This document shows positions 1 to 8,422 of a DNA stretch of 64,000 bases, one piece after another. Numbering within the stretch: the first letter of the stretch is position 1; each line of letters starts with the position of its first letter. Location: NCBI GenBank assembly GCA_003170475.1, contig PMZI01000082.1:40274-104273 (forward strand), in the 5' to 3' direction. The translations under genes and the position numbers were made by a program. Source of the stretch: Ignavibacteriota bacterium. Lineage in GTDB: Bacteria > Bacteroidota > Ignavibacteria > UBA10030. The notes below the pieces were generated by a model, which saw only the letters and a list, made by a program, of their open reading frames with translations, was not told where the DNA came from and made no database searches.

Positions 1-93
1 CAAGAAAATGGAAAAGAAAATGATGAAGTTGAGTCGATTCATACCGTCTTCACGTCAGGCAGCGCTCGATGAGGATGCTTGCTCGTGGTCCTT

Positions 94-582
94 TCATTTC
101 ATGAGTCGTTTGAGAATTTGAATTTGTCCTGCATGGTAAACATCATGCGAGGCAATCCCGGTCAGGATCATCGCATTCTTCACCGTGCTTCCTCGCGGAA
201 CACGCTTCAGGTCATTCGCCTGGAGTGATGTGACTGCTTCGCTCAAAGAACGATGGCACTCATCCATCAGCCGTATGTCACTTCGCCACTGGCCTTCGGT
301 GTGTTGTCCTGTCCTGCGAAACCAATTGCTTCCCTTCCGTGGAAATGAGCCTCGTTTCTCTCCCAGAATTCTGCGCCGCACGACGTACTTCCAATATGTG
401 CAGTGGACGATGATTTCCCAGATGTTGTGTCGGCCGGGTGCAGGACGCCAGAGCGCCTTGCGTAAAGAGAGACCGCGGATTGACCCCCGCAGGTTCGTAC
501 CGTGCCACGACTTCCTGTTGTAGGATTGATCAATGAGCTCCAGAAACGCCTGAACAGGCGCTGAAACAGGTTTCCTCGCCAT
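94..582 (-). CDS. DinB/YfiT-fold protein (putative metal-dependent)
   Basis: A 162-residue protein of the DinB four-helix fold, whose members carry a three-histidine metal site and often act as thiol-dependent transferases or damage-inducible proteins; the substrate here cannot be read. The His pattern is present: one His in an IVHCTYWK helix (about residue 60) and a HDVYH pair (about 146 and 150) near the C-terminus. An ATG 12 bases upstream (594) is in frame, but GGAGG lies 5 bases before the ATG at 582, so the inner start is preferred. It is monocistronic as far as visible. A second DinB protein lies at 56659-57159. The fold is fairly certain, the function unknown. Confidence 0.75.
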   Translation of the reverse strand: MARKPVSAPVQAFLELIDQSYNRKSWHGTNLRGSIRGLSLRKALWRPAPGRHNIWEIIVHCTYWKYVVRRRILGEKRGSFPRKGSNWFRRTGQHTEGQWRSDIRLMDECHRSLSEAVTSLQANDLKRVPRGSTVKNAMILTGIASHDVYHAGQIQILKRLMK

Positions 583-594
583 GGTTGCCTCCAT

Positions 595-842
595 GATTCA
601 TAGGATTTTCAGCGAATCCGCCTTTGTGCGATGAAGAATTTCACGTTGCGATTCACTACACGTGGTCGAGTCCACCACTAGAGAACAGTGGTTTTCGACC
701 GAGAGTTTCGCATGTGGACTCGAAAGAACTCGGTCTCCTGCAATCACGCTAGGGGCCTCGTGAGCGCCTTCTGGACAGACGATAGGCGTTTGTCGCGTTC
801 TCCCAATGTGCTTCACAAGGTACGAAAAGAAGGGAAGAAGCT
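595..842. other. Intergenic stretch without a recognised gene
   Basis: Between the DinB gene and the phosphatase gene I see no convincing coding sequence. A 72-codon minus-strand reading frame (598-816) has no recognisable domain and no clear ribosome binding site. A short hairpin (ACCACT / AGTGGT around an AGAGAAC loop) lies near 673-691. Confidence 0.4.
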
Positions 843-1928
843 CTAGAGGCGTTTGAGAATGGCTATGGTGATATCATCATACGTCCGCGCATCGCCCACG
901 AACCGGTCGATTTCGGCGAGCAGGCGGTCTCCGATCTGCTGAGGAGAGTATGTCGCAAGCTGCGGCAACAAATCCAGAATCTTTTGTTCTCCGAAGAACG
1001 CGCCCGACTCATTGCGGGCTTCCGTGAGGCCGTCGGAGTACACAAAGACCATGTCATTCGTGTTGAGCTCAAGGCGCTGTTCCTGGTATGTAGCTTGAGG
1101 GGAAAGGCCGAGAGCCATTCCGCCTTTGTCTGTTCTTTCAAGTTGCGCACCACGGACGATGAGAGGAGGAAGATGTCCTGCGTTCACCAGGCGAATAGAG
1201 CCCGCGTTGGGCTGAACCTCAAGATACACCACTGATGCGAAGAGGTTCGGCAAACTGTCGCGGCAGAAAATGAAGTTGAGCTTCCGACCGAGCTCCGAGA
1301 GCGAGGAGAAATCGGGAGCAAGAGCACGGATCGTTGCCTGCAATTTTGCGGTGAGCAAAGCGGCGCGCAATCCTTTCCCGGCGATGTCACCCAGTGTTAC
1401 CCCAACTCTGTCCGGGCTGATATTGATGAAGTCGACCAGGTCGCCGCCGACTTCATTGGCAGACCGCGTGAACAACCAGAGGCCCCATCCTGACACCGGA
1501 GGAGTGCGCTCCGGCATCAAGGCGTTCTGCACTGCGTGACCTGCCTCTAGTTCCTCGTGAGCGATGAGCTTGTCTTTCAACTCAAGCATGATGATGAACA
1601 ACAACACAAGAGCGCCGAGCAAATGGAGACCCTCATTTCCATTCTTCCCCCAACTGCTGATAATCAGGAACACAGCGACGAGCAGGAGGATGCGGCGGGC
1701 GGGGGTGAGTTTGAGAATGAGGCCCTCGAGAAACCACCAGGAGATGAAAAACAAGCGCCTGAGTGTTCTCATCTCCTTCAGGCGTTTTTCTCTTTCTTCT
1801 GTCAGCATGAAATCCTTGAGCTCTCGGTAGTCGCGCTTCATGGAGCGCTCGAAATCCCCGCGACGAAAATCATCGAGAATGGTTCTACCGATGTTTGGCT
1901 GAGAAGAAGAGGAGGTATCGTTTGTCAT
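843..1928 (-). CDS. Membrane-anchored PP2C (SpoIIE/RsbU-type) serine phosphatase
   Basis: A 361-residue protein with two hydrophobic stretches (about residues 60-125) followed by a SpoIIE-type PP2C phosphatase domain (about 135-360). The domain shows the metal-site motifs: GGDLVDF, GDIAGKGLRAAL, YSDGLTEARN and a C-terminal YDDITI. Enzymes of this class usually dephosphorylate anti-anti-sigma (STAS) proteins in partner-switching cascades at the inner face of the membrane. No STAS or HPK gene is adjacent, so the target is unknown. A short linker between the last membrane segment and the catalytic domain (HEELEAGHAVQNALMPE) is the usual helical signal-transmission piece. The Shine-Dalgarno site is weak; the ATG at 1928 fits family length. 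Confidence 0.85.
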   Translation of the reverse strand: MTNDTSSSSQPNIGRTILDDFRRGDFERSMKRDYRELKDFMLTEEREKRLKEMRTLRRLFFISWWFLEGLILKLTPARRILLLVAVFLIISSWGKNGNEGLHLLGALVLLFIIMLELKDKLIAHEELEAGHAVQNALMPERTPPVSGWGLWLFTRSANEVGGDLVDFINISPDRVGVTLGDIAGKGLRAALLTAKLQATIRALAPDFSSLSELGRKLNFIFCRDSLPNLFASVVYLEVQPNAGSIRLVNAGHLPPLIVRGAQLERTDKGGMALGLSPQATYQEQRLELNTNDMVFVYSDGLTEARNESGAFFGEQKILDLLPQLATYSPQQIGDRLLAEIDRFVGDARTYDDITIAILKRL

Positions 1929-2062
1929 GGTTTTGAACCGTCAAAGGGAAAGGATACTGCCCGTATAAGGACGTAAGTTCACGTGGAAAGTTATGAAAGG
2001 AGAATCAATCCGGGTGACTTTGTGGCACAGAGAAGCCCTGATAATCCGATGTATTCTCAATT

Positions 2063-2509
2063 TCAGAACAGAAATGGTATCAGGCGCTTTGTTTCTTTGG
2101 CGTAGTTGTCGTATTCCGGGTACCGAACACGAACGAGAGCTTCTTCGCAACCGATGCGGATGAGGGCACCCGCAAGAGTCAGAAGACCGAATGCGACATT
2201 AAGCATGGACAGATTTCCAAAGACACCAGCCCAAATAATGTATAAAGCGGCTGCATAAATAGGATGGCGAACATAGCGATAGGGTCCAGTTGTTATCAGC
2301 CCACCTTCTGTCGGGCTGGCCGTGGCATGAAAGCTGCGCCCGCCGAGGTTCACTCTGGCCCAGATCATCAGGCAGAATCCGAGAATTTGGACTGCGATGA
2401 CGAAGGGAGAGAGGGAGAGGAGCCCCTGGTTCCGTAGCAAGAGCAGAACACCCGCCATCATCACCACCAATCCCACAGCCGAGAGAAAATCGATCGTCGT
2501 CTTTTTCAA
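2063..2509 (-). CDS. Isoprenylcysteine carboxyl methyltransferase-like membrane protein
   Basis: A 148-residue integral membrane protein with about four hydrophobic segments and the signature of the ICMT/phospholipid methyltransferase family: TTGPYRYVRHPIY (about residues 92-104) and a C-terminal acidic motif EEALVRVRYPEYDNYA. Such bacterial proteins methylate unknown lipids or isoprenoids. The start is a TTG (2507-2509) that overlaps the stop of the upstream gene (TTGA), with AAGGGG about ten bases before; translation is probably coupled to that gene. The pairing has no obvious functional meaning. Confidence 0.7.
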   Translation of the reverse strand: MKKTTIDFLSAVGLVVMMAGVLLLLRNQGLLSLSPFVIAVQILGFCLMIWARVNLGGRSFHATASPTEGGLITTGPYRYVRHPIYAAALYIIWAGVFGNLSMLNVAFGLLTLAGALIRIGCEEALVRVRYPEYDNYAKETKRLIPFLF

Positions 2510-2913
2510 GGTCCGGCCCCTTCTCCTGATGAGGTTCGAGCAAGTCCCTTCTCGGCGTCCTCGCTTGCTCTCTTCAACGCTTTGTTGACCGCATCACCGA
2601 AGGGACACGTGAGGATCTCTCCGTACCAATTGCTCTCTGTGATCAGTTCGCCGACAGTCTTCCCGATCCCGATTTCTTCGAAGACCGTACCTGCTTTTCG
2701 AAGACTCCCAGCGCCTGCAGTCAGCTTGAGACTCTTTGTCCTGCCGCCTCTTTTGATGAGATAGAAGGAAAGGAAGATTCCGGGTTCAGTTTCTTCCCAG
2801 TAGTGCGGTTTTGAGGCGCGGATCTTGTCCTGCAACACTCTCAGATCTATGCCTGTGATGGGTGTCTTGCTGTGAATACAGACGACAATGTAATCCTTCA
2901 GTTTCGCCAGCAT
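2506..2913 (-). CDS. Hypothetical protein coupled to an ICMT-like gene
   Basis: A 135-residue soluble protein that I do not recognise. The N-terminus (MLAKLKDYIVVCIHS) has no signal peptide; the middle is beta-rich (FLSFYLIKRGGRTKSLKLTAG) and the C-terminus is a charged, low-complexity tail (DAEKGLARTSSGEGAGP). Its TGA overlaps the TTG start of the following methyltransferase-like gene by four bases, indicating a two-gene operon. No catalytic motif is visible. Confidence 0.5.
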   Translation of the reverse strand: MLAKLKDYIVVCIHSKTPITGIDLRVLQDKIRASKPHYWEETEPGIFLSFYLIKRGGRTKSLKLTAGAGSLRKAGTVFEEIGIGKTVGELITESNWYGEILTCPFGDAVNKALKRASEDAEKGLARTSSGEGAGP

Positions 2914-2944
2914 AGTGTGCTCCCGGGAAAAGAACGTGCATCGA

Positions 2945-3733
2945 TCAACGAAACAAGTCGCGCTTGCTGAAAAGGGATCTCAAGAAACAGTACGCCAGTC
3001 TTGAAGGAGTTAACCACTGGATGCGAATTCCGGACTTGGTGTTGGAGAGGACCTCGTCGGCGATCCAGGGTGTTACCGTCTCGACCCGTTCTGCTAACAC
3101 GTTGAAGACTTTTTTCGCTCGTTCCCATTCAGCAGGATTGCCGTCGAACGGCTTTGTCAACAAGTTTGTGAGCACCATACCGGGCCTGATGGCTCCAACG
3201 ATGACCGGTGTTCCCTTGGTTTCTCCGGCGAGGGCATCGGTGAGGTAGGCGAGGCCGTATTTTGTCGTGCCATAGAGCGTCAGTCCTTTGATCTTGCGGC
3301 CATTGCTGCCGAGGCCCTCCATGTTGTAGACTGCGCCCGATCCCTGTTCCAACATTCCCCTGATTGCGACGACGGAACCGTGCATTGCACCGATCAGATT
3401 TGTTTCTACTCCCGTCTGAATGCCGTCCGGAGACTGTTGCCAGAAAGGAATTTGACCTGCATTGACGCCTGCATTGTTGATCCAAATATCAACTTTGCCG
3501 AAGTGGCCATGAGCTGCATTCCAAAGGGCCTGGATCTGCTCATACCTGGTTACATCGCACGCCAATCCTATCATCTGCTCCGGCTTGTGGCTCGCGCTGA
3601 GGCGAGCCACAGCCGCATCGACCTTCTCTTGTGTTCGGCCGCTGATTGCGACCGAGCACCCCCGTTTGAGAAAAGCATCCGCAAGACCGTACCCAATACC
3701 TTGTGTGCTGCCGGTAACGACGATGTTTTTCAT
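2945..3733 (-). CDS. Short-chain dehydrogenase/reductase
   Basis: A 262-residue classical SDR. The Rossmann cofactor motif TGSTQGIG lies at residues 7-14, the NNAG motif at about 85-88, and the catalytic YxxxK as YGTTK at about 155. An Arg after the first strand (ISGRTQEK) suggests NADP(H) preference. Substrate is not predictable. The C-terminal 25 residues (IRIQWLTPSRLAYCFLRSLF) are unusually hydrophobic and basic and may touch the membrane. The genes on either side are unrelated and the gene is probably transcribed alone. Confidence 0.85.
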   Translation of the reverse strand: MKNIVVTGSTQGIGYGLADAFLKRGCSVAISGRTQEKVDAAVARLSASHKPEQMIGLACDVTRYEQIQALWNAAHGHFGKVDIWINNAGVNAGQIPFWQQSPDGIQTGVETNLIGAMHGSVVAIRGMLEQGSGAVYNMEGLGSNGRKIKGLTLYGTTKYGLAYLTDALAGETKGTPVIVGAIRPGMVLTNLLTKPFDGNPAEWERAKKVFNVLAERVETVTPWIADEVLSNTKSGIRIQWLTPSRLAYCFLRSLFSKRDLFR

Positions 3734-3774
3734 GGGTTCATCTTGCCGGAGATCGGTGATTGGGACTGCTCACT

Positions 3775-4536
3775 CTATTTTCCGTCGATCTGGGACAACA
3801 CCTTGCCGCTGTCTATCTTCTTTGCCCAGGCCTCGATCTCTGTCGTCGGGCCGGAGAACTCCATAGTGATATTGTACACTGAGGTCTTCGAACTCACGCC
3901 TTTCTCGGGCATCTTCATGTCAACTTTAGAAAGCTGTTTTGTGTCTTTGAGATTGACGGGATCGAAAAATATGCGGACCCTGCTTTTTTCCTCATTCCCA
4001 TCGCTTTTTTCCTTCAACGCTATGAGGCCTGTCCGCTCAAAGAGCACGCCGTCGGGATCAATGGCCTCCCCGCCACTTTGATTGATGTTGACGTGAATCT
4101 CGATCGGCTCCTTCTTTCCCTCAATCTTCTTCAGTTGCATCTGGCCCGACTTCTGCTGCATTTCCTGGGCGAGTTTTCCGATAGCCTGATAGTCCCCTTT
4201 TGCCTGAGCTTCAGCGATCTTTTTCTCGTAGTCTTTTTGGAGATCTTTCTCGGACTTTTCGGCTGACTTGTCGCTCCCAAACGTCCTACTCCCACTTCCG
4301 TAGGCAGGATAGAACAGACCGCTGTCGTGGTTTTTGCTTGCGTCCGTCGGGAGACTAAAATTCTCCTTCTCCTTCACGTAGCCGGCTGGAGGTTGGCCGA
4401 CCGCATCCAGAGCATTGACCAGTTTCTTCTTCAGGGTTGCAACTTCATCGCGGGTATACGGTACGGAGTTCTGCGCAACCGCAATTCCGAAAAACAACGC
4501 CGCAAAGATGACGATTGAGGTCAAACGACGTGTCAT
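3775..4536 (-). CDS. Secreted hypothetical protein
   Basis: A 253-residue protein with a clear Sec signal peptide (MTRRLTSIVIFAALFFGIAVAQ, cut after AVA), then a charged helical region (about 85-140: KSEKDLQKDYEKKIAEAQAK) likely to form coiled coil, and a C-terminal beta-rich domain. AAGGAG lies 6 bases before the ATG. I recognise no family. The protein is likely periplasmic. A preceding segment with many Ser, Gly and Lys residues may be a flexible linker. Confidence 0.6.
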   Translation of the reverse strand: MTRRLTSIVIFAALFFGIAVAQNSVPYTRDEVATLKKKLVNALDAVGQPPAGYVKEKENFSLPTDASKNHDSGLFYPAYGSGSRTFGSDKSAEKSEKDLQKDYEKKIAEAQAKGDYQAIGKLAQEMQQKSGQMQLKKIEGKKEPIEIHVNINQSGGEAIDPDGVLFERTGLIALKEKSDGNEEKSRVRIFFDPVNLKDTKQLSKVDMKMPEKGVSSKTSVYNITMEFSGPTTEIEAWAKKIDSGKVLSQIDGK

Positions 4537-4637
4537 GATTGTCTCCTTGGTGGTGTGAAAGAGGTGAATTTGATTTCGGAAGTGTAGGAGTGTGATTGGA
4601 GTATCGCTAACTTTTCGGGAAACCGCAACAGCGCGTT

Positions 4638-5018
4638 CTATCGCATGCCGTTGTCATAGTTTGCCCGCACCGAAAGTAATTCTCCCGACTTCACAGTGTA
4701 AGGGCCGGTCTCAGAGGGAATCATCGACTCCTTCACGCGCAGATAATATGTCCCGGGATCGAGGGACGAAGAGAACCTTCCTTTGCTGTCCGTCAGCACC
4801 TCGAAAATGACAATGTGATTTGAAGTGAGAACCAGAACAGTACTGATTGTCTCAAGCGGAGGAGGAACCCAGCCCACGGGTGTGGGGCCGGGGGTGGCGA
4901 CGGAATATACCTGTCCCTGAATTTCGGCCATCGGAGTGACCACGTTTCCCCGATCGCTGCAGCCACTCATAGCGGCGGCGATCAAAGCCGAGACAAGAAC
5001 AAATTTGAAGATTCTCAT
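4638..5018 (-). CDS. Small lipoprotein with a carboxypeptidase-regulatory-like domain
   Basis: A 126-residue lipoprotein: the signal peptide ends in a lipobox MSGC (Cys20), followed by one compact beta-sandwich that resembles the carboxypeptidase regulatory-like or SpaA-type fold (GQVYSVATP... VLTDSKGRFSSSLDPGTYYLRVKE). Proteins of this type sit in the outer or inner membrane and often have a structural or adhesive role. GAAGAAGAG precedes the ATG. Function unknown. Confidence 0.6.
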   Translation of the reverse strand: MRIFKFVLVSALIAAAMSGCSDRGNVVTPMAEIQGQVYSVATPGPTPVGWVPPPLETISTVLVLTSNHIVIFEVLTDSKGRFSSSLDPGTYYLRVKESMIPSETGPYTVKSGELLSVRANYDNGMR

Positions 5019-5068
5019 AAGCGCTCTTCTTCAGCTCGGAATCAAGCCAGGTAACGTGAACGCTTCTT

Positions 5069-5581
5069 CTACGGCAGGTCGATCATCTTTGGATCATGTT
5101 CCAGGCGCACCACTTTCCACTCTTGCTCGGCCGCATCGAAATCAGCGATCTTCTCCAATGGCAGCTTGATGTATTTCCCATAGCCGGTTGCTGCCACCTC
5201 GCCGTCCTGGAGGAGTATTTCGCCGGTGCCTTCGAAGAAACGGCTGGTGTCGTTCGTGATGCGTCCGACAACGCGAAGTTCCTGGTGAAGAGGAATCGGC
5301 TTCTTGAACTTCGTCGTGAATTCTACCGTAACGCCCCACAACATTTCTTCGTAGTGCATCATAATGGCTCTGCCGATTGTCTCGTCCAGAAGTGCGGTGG
5401 TGATGCCGCCGTGCAATCTGCCCGGGTAGCTTTGGTGGCCGTCGGATGGCGTGAAGACACACACAAGCTCTTTGTTCTCCAATTCATAGAAGGATGCTTT
5501 GAGGCCGTACGGATTTTTCAGGCCGCACACAAGACACATTTTGCTGTTTTGTTGTTTTCCTGTTACATGGTGATGCGCCAA
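5069..5581 (-). CDS. PaaI-type hotdog-fold thioesterase
   Basis: A 170-residue single hotdog-domain protein. The signature RLHGGITTALLDETIGRA (about 56-73) matches the HGG...DE active-site helix of PaaI/YbgC-type acyl-CoA thioesterases. Two N-terminal cysteines (CLVCGLKNPYG, residues 16-19) are conserved in a subset of this family. The start is a TTG at 5581, with AGGAG six bases upstream; an ATG further in would cut into the CxxC. The acyl substrate is unknown. Neighbours give no pathway clue. Confidence 0.8.
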   Translation of the reverse strand: MAHHHVTGKQQNSKMCLVCGLKNPYGLKASFYELENKELVCVFTPSDGHQSYPGRLHGGITTALLDETIGRAIMMHYEEMLWGVTVEFTTKFKKPIPLHQELRVVGRITNDTSRFFEGTGEILLQDGEVAATGYGKYIKLPLEKIADFDAAEQEWKVVRLEHDPKMIDLP

Positions 5582-5616
5582 GATGATCTCCTGTCTTTTG
5601 CCCGATACGGATGGAT

Positions 5617-6021
5617 CTAGGCTGATTCTTTGATGTTGCCGCTGGTTACCATTGCCACAAACTCCTTTGACATGAACTTAGCCGCTCCAAGTTTCGTCAA
5701 TTCTCTGAGTTCCTTGAGAAGGGTTTTGTCGACCGTCGTGAAGTTGAGACAAGCCTTTCCCTGCATGCGTTTCTTCAGTGCTGGGGACATGGATTTCGAC
5801 AACTCGGGGAAGCAGTACAGCGCCATCAGGTGGAAGCTGACATACGCCTTTTCGGTTCGCACGCCCCCGAAGAAAATGCGATGCTTGTTTTTCAGGACAA
5901 CTTTGGTGTCGAGGTAGATACCCGTATCACTTTCAGAGACGACAATCAGCTTCTTCAGATATGGTTTGAAGATTCCTTTGAGCTCTCGCGCGACAGCTTT
6001 GAATTCACTCTTGTCTACCAT
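5617..6021 (-). CDS. DUF1801-like small protein
   Basis: A 134-residue soluble protein whose core (FGGVRTEKAYVSFHLMALY...PELSKSMSPALKKRMQGKACLNF) resembles DUF1801/YdhG-like proteins, a small alpha/beta family of unknown biochemical role. AGAGGAA lies seven bases upstream of the ATG at 6021. It lies 35 bp from the thioesterase gene on the same strand, so the two may be co-transcribed. Confidence 0.55.
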   Translation of the reverse strand: MVDKSEFKAVARELKGIFKPYLKKLIVVSESDTGIYLDTKVVLKNKHRIFFGGVRTEKAYVSFHLMALYCFPELSKSMSPALKKRMQGKACLNFTTVDKTLLKELRELTKLGAAKFMSKEFVAMVTSGNIKESA

Positions 6022-6103
6022 CGAATATTCCTCTTTTCTCGGTGCGGTTGCTCCCTCGATGCAGGTGCAAAGTAATTCAAAATGAATGGAGTTTCAAGAA
6101 GGG

Positions 6104-6613
6104 TCAGGACTTCTGCGTGGGCTCGTACCGCCAGCGCCACACCGGACCATCCTCAGGATCAATCACGTCGCCGACGAATTTCATCCCGACGTTCTGTAGC
6201 ACTTTGGTTGATGCATTAGGGTGGGGAAGCGTGTGAGCAATGATCTGAGGAAGATCAGGATGGGAAAGAGCGATCTGTATGAGTGCATATGCCATCGCGG
6301 TGGCGTAGCCTTTTCCCTCGTTGTCTGGAAACGTGAAGTAAGCTATTTCTACCGTCTTCTCCCGGTTGGGTCCTCCCTTGAAGGCGCAGGTGCCGACGAT
6401 GGTCCTGCTGAGTTTGTCGACAGTCAGATAGCCGATCCACGGTGGAACCGCGCCCACCGAAAGCATGAACTTTTTCCAGAGTGCCGCCATATCGCGAGTA
6501 TGTCCGCTGTTCAGCCCGGCACTCACGTTGTGCTTTGCGCAGTAGGATCCAAGGTCCGCTTCGATCAGCGCCAGTGCATCCTCTCCGAGCTCGAGCAGTT
6601 GAATGTCAGTCAT
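6104..6613 (-). CDS. GNAT-family N-acetyltransferase
   Basis: A 169-residue GNAT protein. Motif A, the acetyl-CoA pyrophosphate loop, reads NEGKGYATAMA (about 103-113), and the C-terminal part NASTKVLQNVGMKFVGDV (about 137-154) is the motif B region typical of RimJ/RimL-like enzymes. Substrate is unknown. A decayed copy of another GNAT gene lies 1 kb downstream at 7703-7868. Confidence 0.75.
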   Translation of the reverse strand: MTDIQLLELGEDALALIEADLGSYCAKHNVSAGLNSGHTRDMAALWKKFMLSVGAVPPWIGYLTVDKLSRTIVGTCAFKGGPNREKTVEIAYFTFPDNEGKGYATAMAYALIQIALSHPDLPQIIAHTLPHPNASTKVLQNVGMKFVGDVIDPEDGPVWRWRYEPTQKS

Positions 6614-6661
6614 GAGATGGTCGTGATCCTGGTGACATTAGATTAGACTCGCATGCGATGA

Positions 6662-7123
6662 TCAACCGATCAGTGAATATGATCCTTCCACCATGGCTTG
6701 CCATTGATTCCCATCACTGGAAGTCTCCAGTTTGTATATATAGCTTTTGTCGGAGATGATTTCCCAAGATGCACGGGCGTAGCCTTGTTGAGACTTGTTC
6801 GTCATTGTAAGTTTCTTGTTATCAAACGACCCCTGGAAAACATTCGCCCCCGTTTCCATTGAATCGAACCAGTGCAGAACATACAATTGACTAATCGGGT
6901 CCCATGTGAATATTCCATGTCCTCGAAAATTGACGATGTCGTTCATTGCCACCTCATAATCCTGAATGACGGCAAGTCCATCCAGCGCGGACCGGTTGTT
7001 CACATGGCTTACAACCATCACACCCTTAGGATCCCAGGGGGGAAACATCTTTTCTTCTGCTTTCCAGATACCGACAAGTGACTGGAGTTTGCGATGCGCA
7101 TCGGTTGGTTTCGGAATTTCCAT
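6662..7123 (-). CDS. DUF1579-family protein
   Basis: A 153-residue protein with the DUF1579 (lipocalin-like) layout: a N-terminal helix followed by LQSLVGIWKAEE and a series of beta-strands (GHGIFTWDPISQLYVLHWFDS). Members are of unknown function and are thought to bind small hydrophobic ligands. GGAG lies 7 bases before the ATG. A secreted relative is encoded at 11883-12452. Confidence 0.65.
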   Translation of the reverse strand: MEIPKPTDAHRKLQSLVGIWKAEEKMFPPWDPKGVMVVSHVNNRSALDGLAVIQDYEVAMNDIVNFRGHGIFTWDPISQLYVLHWFDSMETGANVFQGSFDNKKLTMTNKSQQGYARASWEIISDKSYIYKLETSSDGNQWQAMVEGSYSLIG

Positions 7124-7192
7124 GGTTTGTCTCCAAGTAGATTACCTTCTATCGCTGAATCTTGACCGCGCCATTTCCAACATGAACACTCC

Positions 7193-7642
7193 TCACCCTT
7201 TTACATATGACAGTTTCTCCGCAACCTTGCCGTCTCGGACACGAAACACATCCACCCCACGGATATGCCACGGTTTTCCGTCCTTCGTCTTGGTATAAAC
7301 CCATCGGACAGTGCAACGGTTCCCCACTGCAAAGATGTCTTCAGTCTCGAATTTGGCGGTTGGTGAACCCTGGAAGAATTTTTCCCAGTACGCCCGGACA
7401 GCGTCCTGCCCCTCCCATCGCGTCCCATCGGGAAATGGACTCGTGTTTTCAAAGACACAATCGTCGGTCATGGCAGCCATCACCGCATCGATATCATGCT
7501 TGTCGAACGCCTCATTAAAACGAATGACGGCGGCAAGCGTCTTCTCTGTCTCTGGATCGTTCTGCATCGTTCCCTCATGTGTGATGGCGATTATCATACT
7601 CACGATGACGCCGAGTACCAACGCTGCGATTGAATGGATCAT
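7193..7642 (-). CDS. SnoaL/NTF2-like protein with N-terminal membrane segment
   Basis: A 149-residue protein: residues 3-20 form a hydrophobic segment, and residues 30-149 an NTF2-like cone (FNEAFDKHDIDAVMAAMTDDCVFEN ... GVDVFRVRDGKVAEKLSYVKG). The family includes ketosteroid isomerase-like enzymes and non-enzymatic binding proteins. AAGGA six bases before the ATG at 7642 supports the long form; an internal ATG at 7567 would give a cytosolic version but has a poorly placed ribosome site. Substrate unknown. Confidence 0.7.
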   Translation of the reverse strand: MIHSIAALVLGVIVSMIIAITHEGTMQNDPETEKTLAAVIRFNEAFDKHDIDAVMAAMTDDCVFENTSPFPDGTRWEGQDAVRAYWEKFFQGSPTAKFETEDIFAVGNRCTVRWVYTKTKDGKPWHIRGVDVFRVRDGKVAEKLSYVKG

Positions 7643-7702
7643 CGTAGTTCCTTCAGTGTAATAGATCCGGTGCGTTTATAGTTCCCTTGAGTGCTACTCC
7701 TG

Positions 7703-7868
7703 TCAGACTTCAACCACCATCGGAACAACGTCAATGCCCTCCTTTCTCTGCAACGTGCTGGCGGCACGAAAGCCCAGCCGTTTGTGGGCCTCGACAGCGT
7801 TCGGCGAAGACCAGATCGCACACTTTCTGGTACTCCTCTGATCTTCCGAGTCTGATTTGTATTCGATC
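7703..7868 (-). pseudogene. Remnant of a GNAT acetyltransferase gene
   Basis: A minus-strand frame with no start codon ends at 7703 and reads IWSSPNAVEAHKRLGFRA and onward to VVPMVVEV and a stop, which is the usual C-terminal helix-strand of GNAT enzymes. The preceding coding-like stretch (RIQIRLGRSEEYQKVCDLVF) lies in a different frame, so a frameshift plus loss of the N-terminal domain is likely. No other gene occupies 7643-7907. Confidence 0.5.
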
Positions 7869-7907
7869 CATCATGACGAGCGTCTTTCGGAAAAGGGGAG
7901 GAAATCG

Positions 7908-8273
7908 TTATGGGAGTTCCCCAACCCCTCGGGCAACATGAGTATTGACGAGAACCTGCCCATGATCAACAATGATCGTGTCGCCAGGCGAGAGCCGTTT
8001 ATACGCTTTGCCGTTGACCATGAGCAGATCATGGTGTATGACGACATCCGCATCCACACAAGGAGCCCAGCGATAGACAACGGTACCGTCGACCGGGTCT
8101 TTGGTCATTTGTGTGGAAGGCACACTGGTGCGGTAGCAGTCCGTGACTATGATCGGATGAGTGCCGAGGTTTGCTTCAACGCGCCCAAGCAATACGCTAT
8201 TTGATTTGCTGCACCCCGTGACAACAACGGCAGCGGACAGAACCGTCATGACAGTGAAAATCCCGGATGTCAT
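7908..8273 (-). CDS. Small lipoprotein of unknown function
   Basis: A 121-residue protein whose N-terminus (SAAVVVTGC, Cys21) is a lipoprotein signal; the mature part is beta-rich with cysteines in CYRTS and APCVDADVV. No family is recognised. It is divergent from the polyketide synthase gene; the 149-bp gap should carry both promoters. AAGGAGAT lies 13 bases before the ATG, a long spacing, so the start is not certain. Confidence 0.5.
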   Translation of the reverse strand: MTSGIFTVMTVLSAAVVVTGCSKSNSVLLGRVEANLGTHPIIVTDCYRTSVPSTQMTKDPVDGTVVYRWAPCVDADVVIHHDLLMVNGKAYKRLSPGDTIIVDHGQVLVNTHVARGVGELP

Positions 8274-8422
8274 TTAGCGCAATTCATCTCCTTTTCGATA
8301 AAACGCCTTCGAACGCAACCTTGGTTTCATGGTACGGAATTCCCTCTCTTCGCTCAAGAGGCTTGCAACGCACCATGGCGTTCTTTACCTTGAGAAAGCG
8401 CCTGAAAGAAAGGAAGTGCCGA

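Noticed and set aside
598..816. 72-codon frame downstream of the DinB gene
   Set aside because: No domain, no clear ribosome site, and irregular composition; treated as intergenic.
8267..8422. N-terminal extension of the type III PKS
   Set aside because: An ATG at 8423 has a well-placed AGGAAG; the extra 52 residues do not resemble the family and would cross the divergent promoter region.
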